DNA from: PALSA-610 sp038213435
GTDB taxonomy: Bacteria; Actinomycetota; Acidimicrobiia; IMCC26256; PALSA-610
Reading direction: 5' to 3'
Length of the DNA: 64,000 nt
NCBI GenBank assembly: GCA_038213435.1
Contig: JBBQTI010000004.1
Location: 62,001-126,000, forward strand
Position 1 is the first letter of the stretch. Each line of letters starts with the position of its first letter. The notes under the pieces are model-generated. The model saw only the letters and a list, made by a program, of their open reading frames with translations. It was not told the origin of the DNA and did not search any database. This document shows, one piece after another, positions 1 through 7,703 of the stretch. The position numbers were made by a program, and so were the translations under genes.

Positions 1-347
1 AGGAGGGGTTCGAGCGCGGTCAGGGTCAGGCTCGACCAGGTCGCTCGATCGACGGTGCGCGCCGGCACCGTAAGGGCGGCCGAGATGTCGGTCGCCTCGG
101 AGACCATCAGCTGCACGGCTCGGACGACGTCATCGAGCGCACGGGACGTTTCGGGGTCGAGCGGTGGTTCGAGCCGCTGCTCGCCCGTCGTGATATCGAG
201 CTTCGCGATCGTTTCCGCAGTACGGCGCGCGACCTCCATGTTCACGGGTCCCGGCGACTGCAGCATGCGCATGATCTCGGAGAGATCGAGGTCGAAGGGG
301 TTGAACGGGTTCGGAAAGCCCTCCCCCATTTGGGGAATGTCGCTCAC
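1..347 (-). CDS. Zinc-dependent metalloprotease-like protein (DUF2342 family), N-terminal part
   Basis: Only the first 115 codons are in the window; the gene runs off the left edge. It starts at a GTG (347-345) and opens with a short Pro/Asn/Phe-rich segment (FPNPFNPFDLDLSEIM), followed by helices containing ARRTAETIAKL and TSRALDDVVRAVQLMVSEA. This matches my recollection of the N-terminus of the actinobacterial DUF2342 putative hydrolases (TIGR03624-like), whose metal-binding HExxH lies further downstream and cannot be seen here. Neighbourhood supports the call: a PDZ-Lon protease and a UPF0182 protein lie within 13 kb, as around Rv3193c-Rv3195 in mycobacteria. It is divergent from the epimerase, with only 18 bases between start codons. 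Confidence 0.6.
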   Translation of the reverse strand, partial: MSDIPQMGEGFPNPFNPFDLDLSEIMRMLQSPGPVNMEVARRTAETIAKLDITTGEQRLEPPLDPETSRALDDVVRAVQLMVSEATDISAALTVPARTVDRATWSSLTLTALEPL

Positions 348-365
348 TACGCCAGTCTATGGACC

Positions 366-1406
366 ATGGCCGGTGAAATCGTCGTCGCGGTGACCGGCGT
401 CTCGGGCTTCCTCGGACAACGGCTACTGCCGTTGCTCGACGCCAGTCCCCGCGTTGATCGGATCGTCGGTCTCGACATTCGCGACCCGGCCCGTCGTGCG
501 CGCAAACTGGAATTCCACCGGGTCGATGTGCTCGGTACGGATCTCACGCCTTACTTCCGCGACGTATCGTCGATCGTGCACCTCGCGTCGGCGATGGGTC
601 CGCTCCCCGACGACGCGCTCTTCATGCGCGTCAATGTCGACGGCACTCGGCGAGTCCTCGACGCGGCGACGGCGGCGGGTGTGATGAAGATCGTGCGGCC
701 GTCGAGCACCGCGGTCTACGGCGCATGGGCGAACAACCCGGTGCCGATCAGCGAAGACGCGCCGTTGCGACCGAGCCCCGCGTACTTACCTGCGATGGTC
801 GACGGTGAGTGCGAGCGCCTGCTCGCGCAGTGGGCCGGCGCCGCGTCGGGACGCACCGCGACGCGGCTGCGCATCGCGCCGATCGTCGGTGTCGGTGCGC
901 GCTCGCTGTTCACGGCCGTCGCCACCGGTCGCGCGCCCGTACGCGTGCGCGGCGCGACGCCGCCGGTGCAGGTTGTCCACGTCGACGACGCCGCGGCGGC
1001 GCTCGAGTTGAGCACCGCGGTCGATCTGGACGGCGCCTACAACGTCGCCGCCGACGGTTGGCTCGCGTTCGAAGACGCCGGAGCGCTGCTGCGAAGCGGT
1101 CGCATGCCTGCGCTTCCGCTCGAAGTCGCGACCCGCGTGCTCGCGGTGAGCTGGGCGACCGGGCTGGGCGACGCGCCGCCCGCGATCGTGCCGTACCTGA
1201 TGCATCCCTGGGTGGTTGCGAACGACCGCCTCAAGCGCGCGGGTTGGAAGCCGCGTCACTCCAACGAGGAGGCGCTCCTTCTCGCGACCGGCGCGCCCGA
1301 CCGGAGCCTCGTCCCCTGGCTCGCGGGCGCGGGAGCCGTCACGAGTGGCGCCGTGGTCGGCACGTGGTGGTTGACTCGTCGGCACCGGGGGCGCAGCCGG
1401 CACTGA
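366..1406 (+). CDS. NAD(P)-dependent epimerase/dehydratase-like protein with C-terminal membrane anchor
   Basis: This is an extended short-chain dehydrogenase of 346 residues. The Rossmann motif TGVSGFLG is at residues 10-17, an acidic residue follows strand 2 (GLDIRD), and a serine-rich strand (PSSTAVYG) is near 113-118. The expected YxxxK is not intact: Tyr140 is followed at +4 by Met, so catalysis by the usual mechanism is doubtful. Residues about 318-338 form a hydrophobic segment ending in basic residues (TRRHRGRSRH), suggesting a C-terminal membrane anchor with the enzyme on the cytoplasmic side. The ATG at 366 is preferred over an upstream in-frame ATG at 330 because the Rossmann fold begins directly after it. 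Substrate unknown. Confidence 0.75.
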   Translation: MAGEIVVAVTGVSGFLGQRLLPLLDASPRVDRIVGLDIRDPARRARKLEFHRVDVLGTDLTPYFRDVSSIVHLASAMGPLPDDALFMRVNVDGTRRVLDAATAAGVMKIVRPSSTAVYGAWANNPVPISEDAPLRPSPAYLPAMVDGECERLLAQWAGAASGRTATRLRIAPIVGVGARSLFTAVATGRAPVRVRGATPPVQVVHVDDAAAALELSTAVDLDGAYNVAADGWLAFEDAGALLRSGRMPALPLEVATRVLAVSWATGLGDAPPAIVPYLMHPWVVANDRLKRAGWKPRHSNEEALLLATGAPDRSLVPWLAGAGAVTSGAVVGTWWLTRRHRGRSRH

Positions 1407-1442
1407 AGCCGGCGACGTTCGCCGAGACCGGCGCGATCCGGA

Positions 1443-2501
1443 CTACGCGTGCGTCGAGTGCTCGGCGTACCAGGTGTTCCACTCGGGCGTGAAGTACTCC
1501 AGCCGCACCTTTTTGTATTCCTTCACCGACCACAAGAGGCAGTACTCGTCGACACCTGTCTCGGTGCGGATCGCCTCGATCGTCGCTTCGCAGTCGCGCG
1601 CGGTGCGGCCGTGCACCATCGTGAAGACGCTGTACGGCCAGTCGTCGTACGTGGGGCGCCGGTAGCAGTGCGACACCGCGGCGAAGCCGGCCATCTGGGG
1701 CCCGATCTCGTCGAGCCGGTCCTCGGGCACCGCCCACACGCCCATCGCGTTCGCCTTGAACCCCGCGCTGCGGTGGTTCATGACGGCCGCGAAGCGGCGC
1801 ATGAGTTTGCGCTCCTTCAGTGATCGGAGGACGGCGAGGACGTCGGTCTCGGTCACGCCGGGACCGATCTGATCCGCGTACACCGCGAACGGTCGCTCGA
1901 CGTTGGCGAGATCGTGCTGCACGACCCGAATCGTCGCGAGCTCGAGGTCGGAGAGGTCGGGCGCGGGCATCTCGGCCTTGCGCTCGGGGCGCTCGTGCTC
2001 GAGCACCGTCACCTTCGCGTCGGCCGCCGTCTTCCCGGTCATGTCGAGCTTGACGCCGATCTTGTACAGCTTGATCGTCGGCAAGGTGCGGGTGACCAGC
2101 GAGCCCGACTCGCGGTGCAGCACGTCGACGTGCTCGTCGAGAGAATCGCCGGGCGGAACCGCGACCGTGTACCAGAGGTTGTAGTCGTGGTTGCGCTTGT
2201 AGTTGTGACTGACGCCCGGGTGCTCGCTGATCACGGCAGCCGCGTCGTCGATGTGCTCCGGGTCGACCTTGGCGGCGACCAGCGCGGACGAGTAACCGAG
2301 TGCGCGCGTGTCGAAGATGGCCGAGAGCTGGCGGAGCACTCCGGCCTCTTTCACCTTCGCGACCCGGGCCCGGACAGTCGGTTCGTCGACTCCGAGGCGG
2401 TCGGCCAGCGTGGCGAACGGACGGGCGTCGAGCGGGAAGTCCCACTGGACGGCATTCAGGAGCTCCCGGTCGAGATCGTCCAGCTCGTTTGCTTCCGTCA
2501 C
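1443..2501 (-). CDS. Lrp/AsnC-type protein resembling a fused siroheme decarboxylase (AhbA-AhbB / NirDL-like)
   Basis: This 352-residue protein has two similar halves. Each half has an AsnC-type helix-turn-helix (about 10-60 and 180-235) followed by an alpha/beta domain. The first half carries SHNYKRNHDYNLWYT (98-112) and the second SHCYRRPTYDDWPYSVFTM (277-295). These resemble the signature regions of AhbA and AhbB, which decarboxylate siroheme in the alternative heme / heme d1 pathway; single-chain fusions such as NirDL exist. Annotation pipelines would probably call it an Lrp-family regulator, and that remains possible. The GTG at 2501 is chosen because a GAGGGA lies 10 bases upstream and the longer ORF only adds Arg/Pro-rich noise. 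No other heme genes are nearby. Confidence 0.65.
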   Translation of the reverse strand: MTEANELDDLDRELLNAVQWDFPLDARPFATLADRLGVDEPTVRARVAKVKEAGVLRQLSAIFDTRALGYSSALVAAKVDPEHIDDAAAVISEHPGVSHNYKRNHDYNLWYTVAVPPGDSLDEHVDVLHRESGSLVTRTLPTIKLYKIGVKLDMTGKTAADAKVTVLEHERPERKAEMPAPDLSDLELATIRVVQHDLANVERPFAVYADQIGPGVTETDVLAVLRSLKERKLMRRFAAVMNHRSAGFKANAMGVWAVPEDRLDEIGPQMAGFAAVSHCYRRPTYDDWPYSVFTMVHGRTARDCEATIEAIRTETGVDEYCLLWSVKEYKKVRLEYFTPEWNTWYAEHSTHA

Positions 2502-2610
2502 TCGTGTCGGCTCCCTCGCCGGTGCTCCGTGAGCGCACACGGCTCCCGATCCCGACCGGGGCGGCCGAGGCGTTCTCACATGCTCGCGCGTTCGGGTCGC
2601 AACCGGAGAC

Positions 2611-3810
2611 TCAGCCTGACGTTGCGCCGAGCTGGACCCTGACGTCGAGAGCCTTGTTTCCCCGGCGCACTGCCATCACCACGGCGCGGCCGGGGTCGAG
2701 CCCGCGCACGAGCGCTGTCAGGTCCCGGATCGACTCGACCGCGCGACCGTTGATCGATTCGACGAGGTCGCGGACGTGCGCACCGGCACGCGCGGCGGGA
2801 CCTTCGTCCGTCATCTCGACGATCATCGGTCCGAGAGGCGTGTCGGCGCCGCGGACGCCCAACGTCCCGTGCTGGGCAACGCCGGTCGCGTCGAGCTGCC
2901 GCGCGACCACCACCGCGACGTTGATGGGAACGGCATACGACGTCGCGCTCCCGCTGATGTGACCGAGGACGATGCCCGCGACCGAACCCGATGCGTCGAC
3001 GAGGGCACCACCTACTACGGCCGCGGTGGTGGCGGCGTAGGTCTCGAGGAGACCGCCGGTAGCGGGGCCGAGATCGCTCACGACCAACGCGTCGTTCGAC
3101 GACGCCATCCCGGCGCTCATCCAGGGCGCCGTCGTTCGGGCCGATGGCGCGCCGAGCAGCCAGACGGCCGAGCCGGTCGACGGCGCATGTTCGGCGAGCT
3201 GTGCGGCGGGCACATCCGCCTCGTCCTGCAGGTCGAGTAGAACGAGGTCTGTCACCAGATCGCGTCCGGTGACGCGGGCCGGGTGTTCGCGCCCGTCGGC
3301 GGTCACGACTTGAACCGTGCTCGCGGTCCCGACGACGCGCGCGCTGGTGAGAAGTTGCCCGCCATGGCGCACACATACGCCGGAGCCGCGGCGCGTGCCC
3401 TGTTCGTCGCGCGCGAGCACCGCGACCACCGACGGGCCCAGCCGCACGAGCGTGTCGTTCGCGGTCGGCGTCCGGGTGGTCGATGCATTCTCGGCCGGAG
3501 AGGCCGAATCCGCCCCTGAGGACGATCGATCGAACGATCCGATGACGGCGAGGACGGCCACGGTGAGCAGGGCGCCGGCCGCGCCGGCGATCACCGGCGC
3601 GAGCCAGGGCGAGGTTCGGTGACGGGCCCCGACGCCGGTCGGCTCGAACTCGCCGCCGAGGATGGAAAGCTCGCTCGGGTGGAGCCACACTCGGTCGAGT
3701 GGGTCGGGGAGCGGACCACGGGCACCCGCGCGCTCGTCCTCGGGATCCTCATCGAATCCCTCGGGGTGCTCGTCGGGGGGCTCGTCGTCGCGGCCGTCGC
3801 CTTGCCCCAT
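2611..3810 (-). CDS. HtrA/DegP-like trypsin-fold protein with PDZ domain, catalytic residues missing
   Basis: The protein has 399 residues. An acidic cytoplasmic N-terminus is followed by a transmembrane helix (about 69-92), a linker, a trypsin-like fold (about 115-300) and a C-terminal PDZ domain (about 314-399), as in membrane-anchored HtrA proteases. The catalytic triad is broken. The His position in the usual TxAHVV motif is Arg158 (LLTSARVVG), and the nucleophile position in GNSGGPLV reads AVVGGALV, with Val266 where Ser is expected. An Asp is still present near 188. The ATG at 3810 begins the acidic tail; longer reading adds only low-complexity residues. It may act as a non-proteolytic sensor or scaffold in the envelope (inference). 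Confidence 0.8.
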   Translation of the reverse strand: MGQGDGRDDEPPDEHPEGFDEDPEDERAGARGPLPDPLDRVWLHPSELSILGGEFEPTGVGARHRTSPWLAPVIAGAAGALLTVAVLAVIGSFDRSSSGADSASPAENASTTRTPTANDTLVRLGPSVVAVLARDEQGTRRGSGVCVRHGGQLLTSARVVGTASTVQVVTADGREHPARVTGRDLVTDLVLLDLQDEADVPAAQLAEHAPSTGSAVWLLGAPSARTTAPWMSAGMASSNDALVVSDLGPATGGLLETYAATTAAVVGGALVDASGSVAGIVLGHISGSATSYAVPINVAVVVARQLDATGVAQHGTLGVRGADTPLGPMIVEMTDEGPAARAGAHVRDLVESINGRAVESIRDLTALVRGLDPGRAVVMAVRRGNKALDVRVQLGATSG

Positions 3811-3892
3811 CGCCGTGCGAGTGTACCGACGTCCGTGCCCGGCGCGACCGCGGGCAAGCGTGCGACCAGGGTCGTTCCGTAGACTCGTCGCC

Positions 3893-4399
3893 GTGCTCCG
3901 GCCCATCCCCGACGCGCGCGACTGGGTCGCGCTCACCGACGAACCCTTGCCGGCCGAAGCCGTTGCGCGTTGGGCGACGGTCCCGTCGGCAGGCGCCCTC
4001 GTGACCTTCACCGGCGTCGTGCGCGATCACGCCGAGGGTCGCCCAGGTGTCGTTGCGATGTCGTATGAGGCCTACGAGGGTCCGGCGGTGCGGGCGCTGA
4101 CCGACATCGCTGCGGAGATACGGCGTCGTTGGCCCGACGTCGCGCGCGTCGCGCTCCTTCACCGCGTCGGCGATCTGCGGCTCTCGGAGGCATCCGTCCT
4201 CGTCGCGGTGTCGGCGCCGCACCGCGGGGTTGCTTTCGAGGCCGCGGAATTCGCGATCGATTCGTTGAAGAGATCAGCGCCGATCTGGAAGCAGGAACAC
4301 TGGGCGGGCGGCTCCGACTGGGCAGTCGAGCAACACACGATCCGTTCGGCCACAAGCGCGGCGTCCAGCGCGGCCGGCCCGGCCGCGTCGGAGCGCTGA
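3893..4399 (+). CDS. moaE: Molybdopterin synthase catalytic subunit MoaE
   Basis: MoaE transfers sulfur from thiocarboxylated MoaD to cyclic pyranopterin monophosphate, forming the molybdopterin dithiolene. The 168-residue product has the family hallmarks: FTGVVRDH (around Arg44), MSYEAYEGPA, a VALLHRVGDLRLSEASVLVAVSAPHR block, and the active-site lysine segment APIWKQEHW (Lys133). The usual length is about 150 residues. The GTG at 3893 is chosen because homology starts directly after it. No moaD or other moco gene is visible in the window, so the partner must be encoded elsewhere. It appears to be the first gene of an operon: the next ORF starts one base after its stop and an mreB-like gene follows. 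Confidence 0.92.
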   Translation: MLRPIPDARDWVALTDEPLPAEAVARWATVPSAGALVTFTGVVRDHAEGRPGVVAMSYEAYEGPAVRALTDIAAEIRRRWPDVARVALLHRVGDLRLSEASVLVAVSAPHRGVAFEAAEFAIDSLKRSAPIWKQEHWAGGSDWAVEQHTIRSATSAASSAAGPAASER

Positions 4400-4564
4400 G
4401 TGGGATTCCTGCTGATCGCCGTCGTCGGCAGCGTCGTGGGTATCGCGATCGTGCTGATTCGCAATCGGCGCCCGAACTCCATGGAACACAGCATCGACGA
4501 GTTCGAGCGCAACTTGCGAGCGCTCAAGCCCGACGGGCCGTCGCGCCGCCGCCGGTCGGAGTGA
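4400..4564 (+). CDS. Small single-pass membrane protein (54 aa), unknown function
   Basis: A GTG immediately follows the moaE stop (TGA-GTG) and opens a 54-codon frame. Residues 2-21 (FLLIAVVGSVVGIAIVLI) form one hydrophobic helix. The rest is a charged cytoplasmic tail (SMEHSIDEFERNLRALKP) ending in an Arg-rich RRRRSE. Codon third positions are GC-rich as in the neighbours, and the frame fills the gap between moaE and the mreB-like gene exactly, ending 13 bases before the latter. I do not recognise a family. Its position suggests cotranscription with both neighbours, and an amphipathic tail next to MreB raises the idea of a membrane adaptor, which is speculation. Confidence 0.65.
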   Translation: MGFLLIAVVGSVVGIAIVLIRNRRPNSMEHSIDEFERNLRALKPDGPSRRRRSE

Positions 4565-4577
4565 GAGGCGAGCTCAG

Positions 4578-5573
4578 CTGCCGCGCGACCTCGCGATCGA
4601 TCTCGGCACGGCCAACACCCTGGTCTACGCGCGCGGAAACGGCATCATCCTCAACGAGCCGACGGTCATCGCGCTGAACAGTCGCACGCAGGACGTGCTC
4701 GCGATGGGACAAGAGGCGTGGCAGATGATCGGGCGGACGCCGGGCTACATCGTGGCCGTCCGACCGTTGCGTGGGGGCGCCATCACCGACTTCGACATCA
4801 CCCAACGGATGATCCGCCTGTTGTTCCAGCGCGCCGGGGTCAACCGAATGTCGCGCGCGCGTGTTCTCATCTGCGTGCCCTCGGCGATCACCCACGTGGA
4901 GAAGCGCGCCGTGCTGGAGGCCGCGCGCCGCGCCGGTTCGGCCCAGACCCATCTGCTCGAGCAGCCGATGGCGGCGGCGATCGGGGCCGGTCTGCCGATT
5001 CACGAGCCCATGGGCAACATGGTGATCGACGTCGGCGGTGGCACAACCGAGATCGCGGTGATATCGCTCGGCGGCATCGTCGCGTTGGAAGCCCTGCGGG
5101 TCGGCTCCTTCGACATGGACGCCGCGGTCCAGGGCTACGTGCGGCGGGAGTATGGCATCGCGATCGGTGAGCGCACCGCGGAGGAGATCAAGCTCGCCAT
5201 CGGTTCGGCGTACCCGATCGACGACGAGTTCAAGGCGGAGGTGCGGGGGCGCGACCTGATGTCGGGCCTCCCCAAGACGATCATGCTCGTGCCCGAGGAG
5301 GTGCGCGGCGCGATCGAGGAGCAACTCCGTGCAATCTGCGACGCGGTCATCGCGTGCCTGGCGCGAACCCCACCGGAGCTCGCGCAGGATCTCATCCTGA
5401 ATGGCGTCCACCTCGTCGGCGGCGGCGGCATGCTGCGTGGTCTCGACCGCCGCATCAGCGAGGAGACCGACCTGCCCGTGCACCTGGTCGACGCGCCTCT
5501 CGAGTGCGTCGTGCTCGGAGCCGGCCGGTGTCTCGAGAGCTTCGACAGCCTCCGCGAACTTTTCATGGAGTAG
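4578..5573 (+). CDS. mreB: MreB/Mbl-like actin-family cell-shape protein, probable CTG start
   Basis: This bacterial actin forms membrane-bound filaments that organise cell-wall synthesis. The frame reads PRDLAIDLGTANTLVY (phosphate-1 motif), VIDVGGGTTEIAVIS (phosphate-2) and NGVHLVGGGGML (adenosine motif), and the 331-residue length is normal. No ATG, GTG or TTG exists at the expected N-terminus; MreB normally begins M-x-RDLAIDLGTA, and the matching codon here is CTG at 4578, nine bases after a GAGAGG. An internal ATG at 4695 would delete the first nucleotide-binding motif, so a CTG start is the best reading. mreC, mreD and rodA are not adjacent; the gene instead follows moaE and a small membrane protein. 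Confidence 0.88.
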   Translation: MPRDLAIDLGTANTLVYARGNGIILNEPTVIALNSRTQDVLAMGQEAWQMIGRTPGYIVAVRPLRGGAITDFDITQRMIRLLFQRAGVNRMSRARVLICVPSAITHVEKRAVLEAARRAGSAQTHLLEQPMAAAIGAGLPIHEPMGNMVIDVGGGTTEIAVISLGGIVALEALRVGSFDMDAAVQGYVRREYGIAIGERTAEEIKLAIGSAYPIDDEFKAEVRGRDLMSGLPKTIMLVPEEVRGAIEEQLRAICDAVIACLARTPPELAQDLILNGVHLVGGGGMLRGLDRRISEETDLPVHLVDAPLECVVLGAGRCLESFDSLRELFME

Positions 5574-5577
5574 CGCG

Positions 5578-5598
5578 GGCCGTCATGGGCTGACGGCC
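5578..5598. terminator. Perfect hairpin between convergent genes
   Basis: GGCCGTCA, a five-base loop and TGACGGCC form an 8-bp perfect stem at the meeting point of the mreB-like gene and the minus-strand HEAT-repeat gene; it contains the latter's stop codon. There is no T-tract on either side, so it may be a weak or Rho-assisted bidirectional terminator. Confidence 0.4.
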
Positions 5599-6197
5599 AG
5601 GAGGTCCTCGGCGGCCTGGCGCACCTGCCAGTCGGGGTCTTCCAACGCGGCCTGCAACCGCGCCTCGACCCCGTCACCTTCGAAGGACGCGAGCGCGAGG
5701 ACCGCGCGCCGGCGAATGGCGGGCTTGTCGTCGCATGCGGCGAGCACGGCCGGAAGTGTCGCCGGATCGCCCTGCGCGCCCAGCGCGGCGACGGCCGCCT
5801 CTCGTACGAGTGGGTCGGGGTGCGTCGTCGCGGCGCGCACCACCGAGATGATCGCGGAGCGCGACGGACGCGGATGCTCACCGATCGCGTACGCGGCTGC
5901 CTCGGCAACCCAGACGTCGTCGTCGGCGAGCAACTCGACGAGCACCGCGCACGGACCGGCACGGCCGAGCCTCGGCGCGACCTCGGCCGACCGGCGACGG
6001 ACGCGAGCGTCGGCGTCGTGGGCTGCGCGCCGCCAGACCGGCACGCTCACGCGGCGCGGCGCCGTGCGCACGAGCGCCGCGATCGCGACCGCGCGCACGC
6101 GCGGATCGGGATCGTCGACCGCGCGCGCACCGAGCTCCTGCGCGTCGTGCTCCACCGCGACGGCTGCGGCTCTCGCGTTGGGATCCACGACGCGCAC
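5583..6197 (-). CDS. HEAT-repeat protein
   Basis: About 205 residues consist of consecutive roughly 30-residue helical repeats (DPDPRVRAVAIAALV, DADARVRRRSAEVAP, DDDVWVAEAAAYAIG, HPDPLVREAAVAALG, DDKPAIRRRAVLALA, DPDWQVRQAAEDLLA). This is the classic HEAT/PBS-lyase-like pattern, which builds a curved protein-binding solenoid. No signal peptide or membrane segment is seen, so it is probably cytoplasmic. The start is uncertain: GTG at 6197 and GTG at 6188 are both possible, with a GAAGGGA about 15 bases upstream of the first. Its partner is unknown. Confidence 0.8.
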   Translation of the reverse strand: MRVVDPNARAAAVAVEHDAQELGARAVDDPDPRVRAVAIAALVRTAPRRVSVPVWRRAAHDADARVRRRSAEVAPRLGRAGPCAVLVELLADDDVWVAEAAAYAIGEHPRPSRSAIISVVRAATTHPDPLVREAAVAALGAQGDPATLPAVLAACDDKPAIRRRAVLALASFEGDGVEARLQAALEDPDWQVRQAAEDLLAVSP

Positions 6198-6416
6198 CGT
6201 ATCGGCGCGATTCCCTTCAGAGGCACTGCTCGGTTGCCGATCCTGACGTGACGGACCTGTCGGCCCGGGCGAACGGTCGCCGGCCGATCGTCGTTCAATG
6301 CTCTGGGGCCGGTGTCGAGGACGGGGCGACACCGGCCCTGCAGAAACGGCCGGCACACGCGCGCGACCGCGGCCCGCGTCCGAGCGGCAGGCGCCGGCAT
6401 GGCACTCTGTTGGGCG

Positions 6417-7598
6417 ATGGACACCGAAAGGACGGCGACCGCGGCCGGCGCCGGCGCGGAACCCGGTTTCGAAGGTCCTGTCGGTGGCCCTCCTCGCAGG
6501 CTGATCCCCCTGTCGGCGCGGATCGGGCTCGGCGTGGCGCTCGTCCTCGTCGCCGCGGTGATCGCAGGCTTCGCGATTCGGGTTCCGTACACGACGATCG
6601 CGCCCGGCGACGCCTTGTCTCTCCCGCCACTCGTATCCGTTCAGGGCGCGAAGGCATACCCCGCACCACGCGGCGACATCCGCCTCCTCTTCGTGCGTTT
6701 GGCCTATCACGTGAATCTGTGGCAGTACGTGCGGGCGCGTCTCGACTCCGACATCGATCTCGCCAAGGACGGAGACATCAACCCGGGCAAGCTTTCCCCG
6801 ACCCAGCAAAATGAGAGAGACCTGCAGGAGATGGCCGACGCGAAGAACGCGGCGACCGCGGTCGCGCTCCGAGCTGCGGGCCACAAGGTGAGTGTCCTGC
6901 CCGGTCTGACGGTGAGCGATCTCACGCCGGGCATGCCGGCGATCACGGTCCTGCACTGGGGCGACGTCGTCGTCTCGGCGGACGGGCGCAAGATCGTTGC
7001 GGCGAACGATCTCACCACGGCGATCGCGAAGCACAAGGTCGGAGAGCAGTTGGCGCTCGTTGTCGAGCGCGCAGGAAAACAACTCAGCGTTGCCGTCGAG
7101 GTCGGCGTCTTCACGGATGGCCCGGCACAAGGCCGCAAGGGCATCGGCGTCTCTCTGTTGCCTCGCTTCACCTCTCCGGTCAAGGTTGCGGTTGACACGA
7201 GGGACATCGGCGGTCCGTCGGCGGGTCTCGCGATGACGCTCGCGATATTCGACGACCTGACGCCCGGCGATATCACAGGTGGCCACCGCGTCGCGGTGAC
7301 CGGCACGATCGACGCGGCCGGCAACGTCGGAGAGATCGGTGGCATCGAGCAGAAGGCGGTTGCTGCGCGCGCGGCGGGCGTGAAGTTGTTCATCGTCCCG
7401 CAATGCTCGCCCGACGACCCGGCCGCCGCGCTCGCGAGCTGCAAGGCCGACTTGGCCCGCGCCGACGAGCGCGCCGGAGGCAAGATCGAAGTGATGCCCG
7501 TCTCGACGTTCGAACAAGCACTCGAGGTGCTGCGCGAAGTCGGCGGTGCTGCCGTGACGCCGAACGTCCCCACCAGTTCGGCAACGGTCGCCGCATGA
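6417..7598 (+). CDS. Membrane-anchored PDZ and Lon-type (S16) serine protease, YlbL-like
   Basis: The 393-residue protein has an N-terminal cytoplasmic tail, one transmembrane helix (about 25-50: IGLGVALVLVAAVIAGFAI), an extracytoplasmic PDZ-like region (HWGDVVVSADGRKIVAANDL) and a C-terminal Lon proteolytic domain. The catalytic Ser is in DIGGPSAGLAM and the Lys in GGIEQKAVAARAAG, the S16 Ser-Lys dyad. This is the organisation of YlbL and mycobacterial Rv3194c. The ATG at 6417 is used; upstream in-frame codons only encode Arg-rich sequence. It sits close to a DUF2342 gene and a UPF0182 gene, the same set found together in mycobacteria, supporting an envelope quality-control role (inference). 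Confidence 0.88.
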   Translation: MDTERTATAAGAGAEPGFEGPVGGPPRRLIPLSARIGLGVALVLVAAVIAGFAIRVPYTTIAPGDALSLPPLVSVQGAKAYPAPRGDIRLLFVRLAYHVNLWQYVRARLDSDIDLAKDGDINPGKLSPTQQNERDLQEMADAKNAATAVALRAAGHKVSVLPGLTVSDLTPGMPAITVLHWGDVVVSADGRKIVAANDLTTAIAKHKVGEQLALVVERAGKQLSVAVEVGVFTDGPAQGRKGIGVSLLPRFTSPVKVAVDTRDIGGPSAGLAMTLAIFDDLTPGDITGGHRVAVTGTIDAAGNVGEIGGIEQKAVAARAAGVKLFIVPQCSPDDPAAALASCKADLARADERAGGKIEVMPVSTFEQALEVLREVGGAAVTPNVPTSSATVAA

Positions 7599-7703
7599 AC
7601 TGCGCCTGACCCGCGCCGCGAGGGGCGATTTCTTCGCCGCGCGATTAACATGTCCGTGAGGCGGACACACGGCATCCCTCACGTCGGGGGTTTGGGGGTT
7701 CCG

